A stretch of DNA of 64,000 nt from Strigamia acuminata. Taxonomy: Eukaryota; Arthropoda; Chilopoda; Geophilomorpha; Linotaeniidae. The DNA is taken from positions 11,052,259 to 11,116,258 of the forward strand of contig OX442320.1 of assembly GCA_949358305.1 (NCBI GenBank). Direction: 5' to 3'. How positions within the stretch are numbered: the first letter of the stretch is position 1; each line of letters begins with the position of its first letter. This document shows positions 46,149-56,173 of the stretch, piece after piece. The translations under genes were made by a program, and so were the position numbers. The notes beneath the pieces are model-generated. The model saw only the letters and a list, made by a program, of their open reading frames with translations. It did no database searches and was not told where the DNA came from.

Positions 46149-47541
46149 ATGACCAGCAAGCTGTGCATTCTGCTTTTAGGCCTATCCGCTCTTGCCGCAG
46201 TGATCCAAGCATTTCCACACAAAAATTTGGCCAAACGTGAGGTAATTATTCTCATTTTTCTTTTCTTTTTACTGCTACATTGCGAAACTGTCCACAAAAA
46301 CAAAAACATTTAGTAAAGCTGGTTTCCGAGATACATACACCGAAACCGGCTTCACTAATTCAGTATTCATGAACTTGAACCAAAAGTTTACGTTCATTTA
46401 TCTCAAACTTTTGGGAATTATTGGTGCGAAGTTTTTGTCAATGATTATGCACCGAACTAATGAACGTGGTTCATGATGTGACTGCGATATGGTCTTAACC
46501 GCCATGGTATGGGGATTTACCATACATCACGTAATAACAAGACAGTGACTCAGATTGTTGGTTTTTGGTCTTTAATTGAGTTTATTGGTATAATACCATA
46601 GAAATAAACTTATTTGCTATTGCCGTGTTTTCCAGACCTTTTTTGATGTGACCCGAGAAAAGCTCGTTGAATATCTCAAGAAGTTAACAGAAGAAGAATT
46701 TGAACAAATGTCGGATGAAGATAAATTTAATCTGGTTTATTTCATCTACCACTTCGGTATTCAAGACCATGAATTGGAGAACCTATCAGGTTTACGCGTA
46801 AGCAATTCAAAGCGTAAAAACACATTTCACGCCGTCCGTTAACGGTTTCATCTCCATTATTTTAGCCTGGGAAGCGATCATCTCTGGCAAACATTGCCAA
46901 ACGTCCATTGAATAAATTCGAGGTAATCTTTCCCAATAGTTTTGTATTATTGACATTTACATGGTCGTGTGTATTTTCTCAGATCGATACTGACGGCGAT
47001 GATGATTTGAGCCGCGCAGAATTCATTCATTTCCTCAAGAACGTCACCCCAGAGGAGATCGAACAAATGACCGACAAGGAGAAAGTCGGCTTGGTGGTTC
47101 TCATTTATTTATTCGACGGTCAGCCCCACGAACTCGACAAAGTTAATACGGAGTATTTATTTATTTATTTATTTATTTATGTATTTATTTATTCATTCGG
47201 GACCCCTTAAGAAGCAAATACAAGGTTAAAAGGTTAAAAGGTTAAAACGGGAGGATTTCCCATCCTCCTTTTATACATCTTTCAACCGACAAAGCAAATT
47301 TATAAAGAACGGGTCTAATTTCAGATTGAGATAATTGAAGTACTTCTCGAAGCGTTCAGTACACAAGCGTCAGGTAAATGTGGCATTGGTTTATCAAGTG
47401 AAATTATTTCCTATTGCTTTTAACTTACGGCTGAAGATTATGATGAAGATTATGTTGTTTTCTCTACCTGAGAAGGATTCATCGAATAACTCAGAAGCCG
47501 ACATGATTATTAAATTAAATAAAAATCAAATGATTGTGTAA
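46149..47541 (+). CDS. Peptide gene 10: secreted multi-module precursor with decayed end
   Basis: Exons 46149-46241, 46636-46797, 46866-46922, 46983-47141 and 47341 to about 47541. Signal MTSKLCILLLGLSALAAVIQA, then FPHKNLAKRE. Module 1 has VTREKLVEYLKKLTEEEFEQ. A 19-residue basic exon follows (PGKRSSLANIAKRPLNKFE) with a Gly-Lys-Arg site. Module 2 begins IDTDGDDDLSRAEFIHFLKN; DTDGDDDLSRAE keeps the Asp positions of an EF-hand loop and ends in E. Exon 5 needs an acceptor inside GAAG before TACTTC and reads SKRSVHKRQ. The final module seen in genes 12 and 13 is ruined here: its acceptor TTTAG has become TTACG, and the frame instead runs on to 47541. A TTTA microsatellite adjoins the exon 4 donor. 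The 3' part is uncertain. Confidence 0.68.
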
Positions 47542-47785
47542 CTGTTTGGTTTTTTTCAAAATGGAAACCAGCGCCAGCTCATGACAGGAATTAACAACTT
47601 CACTACAACAACAGCAATAAAAGACTACGGTCAAGACTTTAAGAATTATTCGATAAATTTCAACAAAATTTCAGTTACAGTCACTATTGTTTATAATGTA
47701 CAATCTGCTTTAAAATACTTTTCTGTATAAAAACTAATACAATATGACTACAATTTGCTTTTGATAACCTTATCGATTTCAATTA

Positions 47786-48112
47786 CAGTGGTGGAAAAAA
47801 GTTTGAGACCACTTCAGGTTTTTTAGTTGCAAGTCAAATTTTGATGCTAACTCTTGCAGTTGTTACACCAAATTCTGCATTTGTTTCTTCGCATTCTGGA
47901 GCTACATACTACTCTGCTTCCATTTAGAGATGAAATTAATGTTCCAATGTTTGAATTTCACCAAATAATCTAAAATATTTAGTTAATTCAATGACAAATA
48001 GGTTCATTATAGTTATTAGAACGAATAGGAAGCATACCAAACATTAAAAATAAAAGTTGGTTATATTTTTTATTATTTAGAGCACATGGTCTCAAACTTT
48101 TTTCCACCACTG
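47786..48112. mobile_element. Mariner-like MITE (CAGTGGTGGAAAAAAG ends)
   Basis: Ends CAGTGGTGGAAAAAAGTTTG and CAAACTTTTTTCCACCACTG flanked by TA on both sides. Such ends are typical of Tc1/mariner. 327 bp, no coding potential. Confidence 0.9.
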
Positions 48113-48364
48113 TATTTCCTCAACGCTATTTAAAAAATATTTTTAAATCAGTCTACATATAAAATTGTACACGTTGGATTTAAATATAAATGCGCATGCT
48201 GATTGTGTTTGCTCTACCTTGAAACTTTTTAAAAGTCACAAAAACTAATAAATTATAAAACATTTCTTTGAATTTTCAGCTCCAGTAAACAAGTGTTAAG
48301 TGACTTTACATCATGTGTTACATTTAGTATTGAAATGCTAAATGCTAAACAGCAACATTTCTCT

Positions 48365-48415
48365 ATGCGGAAATCAAATGCCAACTTTAAAAGTCAACCT
48401 ACTAATATTTAAACC
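48365..48415 (+). promoter_or_regulatory. Cluster upstream block, peptide gene 11
   Basis: ATGCGGAAATCAAATGCC, then ACTTTAAAAGTCAACC and TATTTAAACC, about 100 bp before the ATG. Confidence 0.72.
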
Positions 48416-48512
48416 TCCATCAACACCATCTGCTACTCAAAACCCCGTTCAACCAAACTCGAGTCATACCAAATTTTTTTCAAAATTAATTTTATTCTTT
48501 TTCCAACACAAA

Positions 48513-50101
48513 ATGACCAGCAAGCTGTGCCTTCTGCTTTTGGGCTTAGCCCTAGCCGCTCTTACAGCAGTGATCCAAGCATTTCCACAAAAAAATGTGG
48601 TCAAACGTCAGGTAATTGTTCTCATTTTACTTTCCTATTGTTACTGCAGAACAACTAAAGTCGACCATACAGATTCGTTTAGGTTACCATAAAGATAGGT
48701 TCACACTTGTGTTCACACTAGACGCAACGCAAGAAAACTGACGCAATGCAAGCTGCTTGCGTTCAAAAACTCTTGACGTTTTCGCCAATTCCTGCTTCGA
48801 CTCCAAGTAAGCGACGCAACGCAAGGAAAGGTCTTGCGGCCAACCAATCACGATCGACTCCAACTCTCGTTGATTCACGTCTGCTTGGCGACTTTGCCAC
48901 ATGCAAACAGGCCGCCAATTTCGGATTCTGGAACTAGTTCTAGAACTAGATCCAATTCCAGGTTTCGTTGAAACCATCTGATTGGCCAGATGCAACATCA
49001 ATTGTTTCAGCTCTGTTCACACGTGCCCTACAGTGTGAACAGACTCAGCATTGCGTCTGACTAATTTTTCCTTGCGTTGCGTTGCCTCACTCCTAGTGTG
49101 AACACAAGTGCGCACCTAGCTTAAGTCTCCGAAAACTCGTTCGCAAGGGGCAAGTTAAGTATATGTTTGACCACATACGGCAGGCTAACTTTCAAGTTGA
49201 TAATTTAGAATGGCTCGCAAATGATGGTATAAATATCCAAATGGCCCTTAACAGAAAAAAGATTCCCCATGCCTTGTGTTTAGCACATAAGTTACTATAC
49301 TCTTGTTCGACTCAAAAGAGACACCTTCTCCCATTGGCCGAGCCGCATTACTTCTAACTCCAATCTGTATTACTACCACTAGGAGAATTAGATTTAATTT
49401 TTATTTTGTTTTGTGATTGCTATTACCATTTAAGTTGACATAATTTTAATTGTATTTTATTATAAAATGTTACGAAGTATTTCCATTTAGGAAATAAAGT
49501 TTTATGCACAAATAAATGTAAAACTCATGTTTGTTCTGTTTATTGGTTTCTTTGTCTGAAAAGCACACTATTTTGAAATTTTGGATGTTACCTAGGCAAT
49601 CGATTACAATGTCTGTACATTGTAATGCATTTCTGGTGTTTGGGTCTATATTTTTGGATCATTACACCAGTGATACGGCTCGGCCAATGGGAGAAGGTGT
49701 CCCTTTTGAGTCGAACAAGAGTATAGAATATAGCACATGCGTAGTTCATGACAATTCAACCAATAGATTGATTTTTCATTGCCGTCTTTACCAGAACTTC
49801 GATGATGTTACTCGAGAAGACCTTATCGACTATCTCAAAAACTTATCTGAACAAGACATTAACGAATTGAGGGATGAAGAGAAGCTCATCCTGGTGTATC
49901 TCCTGTACCACCATAGAGTTAACAAGGAAGACTATCAAAATTACAAACGATCAGTTTTTGGCGTAAGCAAATCAAAGCGTAAAACATGCTTCCGTTTTCA
50001 TGCCGTCCGTTAACAATTTCATTTCTATTTGTTTTTAACCTCAGAAGCGATCAACTCTGAAAAACATCGCCAAACGTTCATTGAACAAACGCGAGGTATA
50101 G
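48513..50101 (+). CDS. Peptide gene 11: secreted one-module precursor, shortened
   Basis: Exons 48513-48611, 49795-49962 and 50045 onward, phase 0. Signal MTSKLCLLLLGLALAALTAVIQA (one extra Leu-Ala pair), then FPQKNVVKRQ. The module is NFDDVTREDLIDYLKNLSEQ, continues LRDEEKLILVYLLYHH and ends NYKRSVFG. The next exon is the basic linker KRSTLKNIAKRSLNKRE. In genes 10, 12 and 13 an EF-hand exon follows; here that exon is missing and MITE sequence begins. Reading on past the GAG of the linker gives GTA TAG at once, so the protein most simply ends after 108 residues at 50101. Intron 1 carries two MITEs. Function unknown. Confidence 0.72.
48696..49118. mobile_element. MITE with TTCACACTTGTGTTCACAC ends
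   Basis: Left arm TAGGTTCACACTTGTGTTCA and CACTAGACGCAACGCAAG pair with CTTGCGTTGCG and CTAGTGTGAACACAAGTG near the right end (CACCTA). It lies in intron 1 of peptide gene 11. Confidence 0.75.
49296..49725. mobile_element. TATACTC-family MITE, member 4
   Basis: Ends TATACTCTTGTTCGACTCAA and TTGAGTCGAACAAGAGTATA, with TCCCATTGGCCGAGCC and GGCTCGGCCAATGGGA inside. It lies in intron 1 of peptide gene 11, 70 bp before exon 2. Confidence 0.83.
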
Positions 50102-50387
50102 CAATCTTTCCTAATAGTTTTGTATTATTGACACTAATACCTTGTTCGCACCAGAAACAACTGAACAAGTAAAGGCAATGGTTTTGATCTCATCTTGTAG
50201 AACTACAATCTCTGCAGCAAAAATGAAAATCTGCACTATCTCTTGACAGGAATAAAAAACTTCACTACTTGTACAAAAATAACAATAAAAACAACATACA
50301 ACCCACACAGTAATAACTGTGTCCCTTTGAATTTTTCCGGGTATACATCTGTAAAAATGTGGTGCTCTTACAATCAATAGATGTGTT

Positions 50388-50876
50388 CGAAGTTTCGCTT
50401 TACACCGTTTACGCCATTTCTAAAAACGATCAAAATAGTATGCAACGTGCTTAACCCTGAACGTCTTCATTTTTAAGCCCGTTTGTTGTATCTTTTTTGC
50501 GATGTGATCATTCATGTAGACTCGTGTTCAAAAAAACTGGACCTTCACTCTATGCGGGAAATTGAAATTGTGAGTAATTTTGTGTTTTGCCACTAGGTGA
50601 AACACCTGACATCATCAGGTGATAATACTTGTATAATACTTGTACAGCAGGCAAGTATTATCACCTGTTGCTGACTGATCCATCGATCTAACGTTCGAGG
50701 CGGCCATTTTGAATTTGGTTGTAAAAATTATACCCCCCCATAAACCGATTCATAAACCACCCCAGTGGTGGTTTTGGTTTTTGCGGTTTTTGGTGATAAT
50801 TTTTGACTGTTTTTGATGCCATTCCGTTTATAAAAACAGTAAAAACCGAAACTTTGAACGCACCTAATGGAGTCTT
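50388..50876. mobile_element. MITE of the TAGGTGCGTTCAA family, member 1
   Basis: Left TAGATGTGTTCGAAGTTTCG and right CGAAACTTTGAACGCACCTA are inverted. It lies where the 3' exons of peptide gene 11 would be expected. Confidence 0.7.
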
Positions 50877-50994
50877 ATAATAAAAAAATGTGATAAATTA
50901 AATAAAAATCAAATGTTTATGTATGTGTCACACTTTAGATAATGCCATGGTCAATACTTCAAAATACTATTTAAACTTTACCCTATAGACCAGG

Positions 50995-51180
50995 AGTCGG
51001 CAAGTAATTTTAAGTGGGGTCCGGATACTATTGAAAATTTTTATCGAGGTCCAGAAAAAATAACACTTAAAAACCTTACTAAAAACCTAAGAAACGGAAA
51101 AACACTTAAAAACCATATAAACCCCCCCAATAAACACACACAACCCAAAAAATACCACTAAAAAAACAGGAAAAAAGAAA
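50995..51180. mobile_element. hAT-like fragment (CAGGAGTCGGCAA end)
   Basis: CAGGAGTCGGCAAGTAATTTT and TGGGGTCCGGATACT match the fragment at 4794. The sequence then becomes A- and C-rich low-complexity DNA. The right end is not found. Confidence 0.6.
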
Positions 51181-51496
51181 AACACCGAAAAACCAAAGAA
51201 ACCGAGGAAAAAACCACGCTAAAACGTCAATAGTCTGAATTGTACGCGTTAAATTGAAATATTAACAAGTTTCAATGGCTTCATTAATGCGCCTAATGAT
51301 TGTGATTGTCCTACACTTGAAACTTTTTATAATTTAAATTACAAGTCATAAAAACTTATTATATAACATTATACAGTATAACATATCTTTGAATTTTCAG
51401 CTTGAGAAAAGTGCATTTCAAAAGAGATAAACAAATTCAGTGGTAAGTGACTTCACATTTAGCATTTCATTACTGATAAACTGCAACATTTCTCCG

Positions 51497-51547
51497 AGCG
51501 GAAATCAAATGCCAACTTTAAAAGTCAACCTACTAATATTTAAACCT
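51497..51547 (+). promoter_or_regulatory. Cluster upstream block, peptide gene 12
   Basis: GAGCGGAAATCAAATGCC, then ACTTTAAAAGTCAACC and TATTTAAACC, about 120 bp before the ATG. The matching block of gene 13 is almost identical over several hundred bases. Confidence 0.72.
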
Positions 51548-51665
51548 CCGTCAACACCACATCCACTACTCAGAACACCGTTCAACCAAACTCGAGTAAA
51601 CTCCTACCACAAGTCAATTCACATTTTTTCCAAACAATTAATTTCTTTCTTTTTCCAAAACAGAA

Positions 51666-54600
51666 ATGACCAGCAAGCTGTGCATTCTGCTTTTGGGGTT
51701 AGCCGCTCTTGCAGCAGTGATCCAAGCATTTCCATACAAAAAAGTGGCTAAACGTCAGGTAATTATTCTCCTTTTTCTCTTTTTGATATTACTACCACAC
51801 TGTTTGTAACAACGTTGTGATTGATATGGTCTTCGCTAGTGCGAGATGACCTTTGGGGCCGTATGGCGGTGTGTGGCAGTGCCGCAGGTCACCCAGGTGG
51901 CCAAGCGGTCACGTGAGAGAGCGTTGCATTTAAATATTTGAAAGAAACATTGCTCAGGTCATGTGAATACTTTATTTAACAATAATTTTAACAATTGTGA
52001 ATTACACACTCCTGCGATCTCCTTGTAAGTAAGTTGGCACTTTTGCTTCCGGCATTCGAAGGAAGTGCGCGGAGAGGTTGTTTCCGTTTCCCTGATTTCA
52101 TATCCCGGTTTTTTACTACCCAAATCTGGTCCCCCCTGATCATGATATTTCAACCAATAAAGTATTTTCCATTGCCGTGTTTTCCAGGACATCGGTGATC
52201 GAGGAGAATTTATCGAATATCTCAAAGGTTTATCCGAAGATGATGTTGCAGAAATGTCGGATGAAGAAAAGCTCGAACTGGTTTTTCTCATGTTCCAACA
52301 TGGAGTTAGCAAGAACGACTTTGAAAAACGATCACTTTTATACGTAAGCAAATCAAAGCGTAAAAACACACATTTCAAGTCGTCCGTTAACGGTTTCATT
52401 TCCATTATTTTAGCCTGTGAAGCGATCACTGCTGGGTAAAATCGCCAAACGTTCATTGAACAAACGCGAGGTATAGCAATTACTTCAAATAGTTTAGCAT
52501 TAGTGACACTTAGCATGGTCGTGTGTATTTTCAAAACACACTCTTTTTGCTATTACTACCACACTGCGATACCAGTGCTAGACTGGCCCGGCGAGATACT
52601 GCGACATTCCCGGTGGCCCATGACCTTGTAAAAATCTTTTTCATACCCCATGGACCGAACTGTCCAAATTCCTCGGTATAAATTTGTCCATGGCCTGACC
52701 TATACTTCCAGATCTCGCTCGTCTCGTAATCTCGGTCTCGTAGATCTCCGTCCTTTTTAGTCTCAGGGTCTCGGTCTCATTTGTTGTCTCAGTCTCGTAC
52801 GAGATCTCGTTTCGGAACCTTCCAATCTTAAAAACTTAAAAACGGCCGAAATGCCCGACCTATCCAGATGAGATCAAATTATTGACACCCCCAAATTAAT
52901 TGAAAAAACCTCCAAATCTATTTACCCGGTACAAAATTTGTTCCCAATCCAGCCCTGTGCCAATAGTCCACAATACAGAAATATTTACTAGTAAAGATGG
53001 TCCCAATGTATTTGCACCGGCAAACGTACCACTGACATTCCTAATATGTGACAACATCATTAGCACAAACAGGGTCCGTGTGCCGAAAAACTTTCTCGAT
53101 GATAAAAATCGATCATTTGCTCGCAATAAGAGTAGGTTAATTGGTTTAATTTGTGCCGAAATCATACACGTTTACAAACTTTCTCCGAAAAGTCAACAAC
53201 TTGTTTATTATTAACAACAAGATGGAGTTAAAATGTTCGCACCAGAGTGTACTCTCGTTCTCACATCAACTTAACAAGGAGACCGCAGGAGTGTGTAATT
53301 CACAATTGTTAAAATTATTGTTAATTAAAGTATTCATATGACCTGAGCGATGTTTCTTTCAAATATTTAAATGCAACGCTCTCTCGCATTGTTACAAACA
53401 GTTACAACACACAGGATTCTTTACTGTGTGCGCGGAGAGATTGTTTCAGTTTCCGTGATATCATGTCCCGGTTTTTTACTTCCAAAACCTGGTCACCCTG
53501 ATCGTGATATTTCAACCAATAAATTAATTTTCCATTGCCGTGTTTTCCAGAGCATAGATGATCTTACCCGAGAAGAATTTATCGAATATCTCAAAGATTT
53601 ATCCGAAGATGATGTTGAAGAAATGTCGGACGACGAAAAGCTCGAAGTGGTGTTTGCCATGTTCTATCATGGAATTAGCGAGCACGACTTAGATAAACGA
53701 TCAATTTTCCACGTAAGCAAATCAAAGCGTAAAAACACATTTCATGCCATACGTTAACAGTTTCATTTCCATTATTTTAGCCTGTGAAGCGATCACCGCT
53801 GGGTAAAATGGCCAAACGTTCATTGAACAAACGCGAGGTATAGCAATTACTTCGAATAGTTTAGCATTAGTGACACTTAGCATGGTCGTGTGTATTTCCT
53901 CAGATCGATACTGACGGTGATGATGATTTGAGCCGCGAAGAATTCATCCATTTCCTCAAGAACGTCACCCCAGAGGAGATCGAAAAAATGACCGACGAAG
54001 AGAAACTCGGTTTGGTCTTTCTCATTTATTTATTCGACGTTCAGGCCCATGAACTCGAAAAAAGAGAAGTCAGTATACACATACTATATTCAAAACCACC
54101 ACAACGTTGATCTATTTCAGCCTGTTTACGCCTAACTGTGTACTGTGTTCTACTACGTGGAAAAGTAGTTCTATTCCTTTGACAATGAAACAACTGTTGT
54201 TAATCGATCACAATGTCTGGAGTTCGAGTACAATTCTGGTGTTATGAGCTACTTTTTTGTGTCCCTACACCAGCGAAATAGATCAACGTTGTGGTGGTTT
54301 TGAGTATAGATGCGTTCAATTCTGCCATCTTTTCCAGGCATAATTCCCCTGACTGTTGATCAAAAACAATAGATACATCTTCATAATTAATGTTTCCTTA
54401 AAAGATTTGCATGCAAATTGCTAACAAGCCTCAGTTTAGTTGATTTCCCATCCTCTTTTTCTACTTCCTTCAACCGACAATAAAAATTGAAACAACGGGT
54501 CTAATTTCAGGCACATCCAGTGAAAGTCTTCGCCAAGCGTTCATTGCCGGCACTCGCGGTAATGTGCAGTGTGCTATTTATTGAATGGGTGACATTATTT

Positions 54601-54814
54601 CCTATCTTTTTAACTTTAGCCGGAACTTCGTGGTGATAATAATGATGATAATAATGATGATGACGACGATGGTGATTTTAGCCGAGAAAGTTTCATCGAC
54701 TACCTCAGAGGCCTTTCTGAGGAAGATGTAGCGAACATGACCACAGAAGAGAAAGTTGGACTTCTTTTGCTCATCCATATATTTGAAGTTGAACCCGAAG
54801 AATTGGAAAAGTGA
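51666..54814 (+). CDS. Peptide gene 12: largest precursor, four modules with basic linkers
   Basis: Eight phase-0 exons: 51666-51758, 52188-52343, 52414-52470, 53551-53712, 53781-53837, 53904-54068, 54511-54558 and 54620-54814, giving 310 residues. Signal MTSKLCILLLGLAALAAVIQA, then FPYKKVAKRQ. Order: module (GEFIEYLKGLSEDD), basic linker ending SLNKRE, module (SIDDLTREEFIEYLKDL), a second linker with PLGKMAKRSLNKRE, EF-hand-type module (IDTDGDDDLSREEFIHFLKN), linker AHPVKVFAKRSLPALA, and a last module preceded by an Asp/Asn-rich stretch, DGDFSRESFIDYLRGL, ending PEELEK. Dibasic sites separate every module. The first module-linker pair lies between inverted copies of a 100-bp sequence and a hAT-like element follows it, so it may be a recent gain; alternatively 51666-52476 is a separate short gene. 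Function unknown. Confidence 0.74.
51914..52013. repeat. 100-bp repeat, forward copy
   Basis: GAGAGCGTTGCATTTAAATA through ATTACACACTCCTG. An inverted copy is at 53285-53385 and a direct copy in peptide gene 13 at about 56293-56385. The inverted pair encloses exons 2 and 3 of peptide gene 12. Confidence 0.8.
52573..52957. mobile_element. Diverged hAT-like element (CAGTGCTAGACTGG ends)
   Basis: Ends CAGTGCTAGACTGGCCCGGC and CCAATCCAGCCCTG match the CAGTGCTGGACTGG family. The interior has a run of TCTCG words (52705-52810). No convincing 8-bp duplication remains. Confidence 0.7.
53285..53385. repeat. 100-bp repeat, inverted copy
   Basis: Reverse complement of 51914-52013, from CAGGAGTGTGTAATTCACAA to AAATGCAACGCTCTCTC, with a 4-base AATT insertion. 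Confidence 0.8.
54083..54307. mobile_element. TATACTC-type MITE next to the EF-hand exon of peptide gene 12
   Basis: Ends TATATTCAAAACCACCACAA and TTGTGGTGGTTTTGAGTATA, with CGTTGATCTATTTC pairing with GAAATAGATCAACG. An orthologous insertion at the same place in gene 13 (57458-57681) shows that it predates their duplication. Confidence 0.83.
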
Positions 54815-55046
54815 GCAGTTCGCGCCGTGTAATGACTTCGTCAAATAAATGATTATTAAATTTTGACTCTTTGCCCTTTCGTTCCTCCCTTATACACTCC
54901 ACACATATCGGCTGGAATATTACTTTAAGCAAGGCTTCTTAAACTTCGATTCTAAAGGCTAATTTACAATCACGCAAATCGAAATTTTTCAATTCTGAAC
55001 TCGCTTTGCTGCATTGTGAACAGAAATTTTGCACAACCATTTTCAA

Positions 55047-55782
55047 TAGGTGCGTTCAATTTGCGAAAGAAAAGAAAAATCTTTCCTTTTCTTACTTTCG
55101 CAAAGGAAGAAAAAGTACTTTAGAATGAATGTACTTTTTTTGTTACTTTCTATTTGTTTGTCAATTCTAGTTTTAGCATGCTGTAATTCGATTTTAATCT
55201 GGTTTTTAGTAACTAACAAACGTTTTTTCGATTAAAACGAATGTTTTTCGGTAAAAACGAACATTTTTTGGTAAAAACTAACGTTTTTTCGATAAAAACA
55301 AACGTTTTTCCGGTAAAACGAACGTTTTTCCGGTAAAACGAACGTTTTTCCGGTAAAACGAACGTTTTTCCGGTAAAACGAACGTTTTTCCGGTAAAACA
55401 AACAAAGGTATTTCGTTAAAAACGAACGTTATTTCGTTAAAAACGAACGTTTTTTCGATAAAAACGAACGTTTTTTCGATAAAAACGAACGTTTTTTCGA
55501 TAAAAACGAACGTTTTTTCGATAAAAACGAACGTTTTTTCGATAAAAACGAACGTTTTTTCAGTTAAAACAATGTTTTATCATTACAACAAGTAATAAAC
55601 CTTTACTTAATTGTTGGTTTGGCTAAAACTGAAAGGAAGAAAAGTAACCCAAACGCTACCTTTGGCTAAAGTGACTTTGGCCACTTTCCTTTCGGTAAAA
55701 ATGACGTTTTTTACGTCACTTCCGGTGGCGAAAGTAACGAAAGGAAAGATTCTTCTTTCCTTTCGCAAATTGAACGCACCTA
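55047..55782. mobile_element. MITE of the TAGGTGCGTTCAA family, member 2, with minisatellite core
   Basis: Ends TAGGTGCGTTCAATTTGCGA and TCGCAAATTGAACGCACCTA. Sub-terminal CTTTCCTTT and AAAGGAAAG words also pair. Its middle (55225-55570) is a run of about 17 units. Confidence 0.82.
55225..55570. repeat. 20-21 bp minisatellite with AACGAACGTT core
   Basis: Units AAAACGAACGTTTTTTCGAT and AAAACGAACGTTTTTCCGGT form homogeneous blocks (five CCGGT units, then six TCGAT units). AACGTT is self-complementary, so each unit can form a hairpin. Confidence 0.9.
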
Positions 55783-56004
55783 CTGTCTTCATTAATGCGC
55801 CTACTGATTGTGATTGTCCCACGCTTGAATCTTTTTATAATTTAAATTACAAGTCATAAAAATTTATTATATAACATTATACAGTATAACATATCTTTGC
55901 ATTTTCAGCTTGAGAAAAGTGCATTTCAAAAGAGATAAACAAATTCACTGGTAAGTGACTTCACATTTAGCATTTCATTACTGATAAACTGCAACATTTC
56001 TCCA

Positions 56005-56055
56005 AGCGGAAATCAAATGCCAACTTTAAAAGTCAACCTACTAATATTTAAACCT
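56005..56055 (+). promoter_or_regulatory. Cluster upstream block, peptide gene 13
   Basis: AAGCGGAAATCAAATGCC, then ACTTTAAAAGTCAACC and TATTTAAACC, about 120 bp before the ATG. Confidence 0.72.
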
Positions 56056-56173
56056 CCGTCAACACCACATCCACTACTCAGAACACCGTTCAACCAAACT
56101 CGAGTAAACTCCTACCACAAGTCAATTCACATTTTTCCCAAACAATTAATTTCTTTCTTTTTTCAAAACAGAA

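Larger units (their letters stand above)
54815..56004. other. Spacer between peptide genes 12 and 13
   Basis: AATAAA words follow the stop. The first 200 bases are shared with the flank after gene 13 (CACACATATCGGCTGGAATA, TTAAACTTCGATTCTAAAGG). Most of the rest is one MITE with an internal minisatellite (55047-55782). Confidence 0.55.

Noticed and set aside
55213-55401. Minus-strand frame with FYRKNVRFTGKT repeats
   Set aside because: Reading of the AACGAACGTT minisatellite within a MITE.
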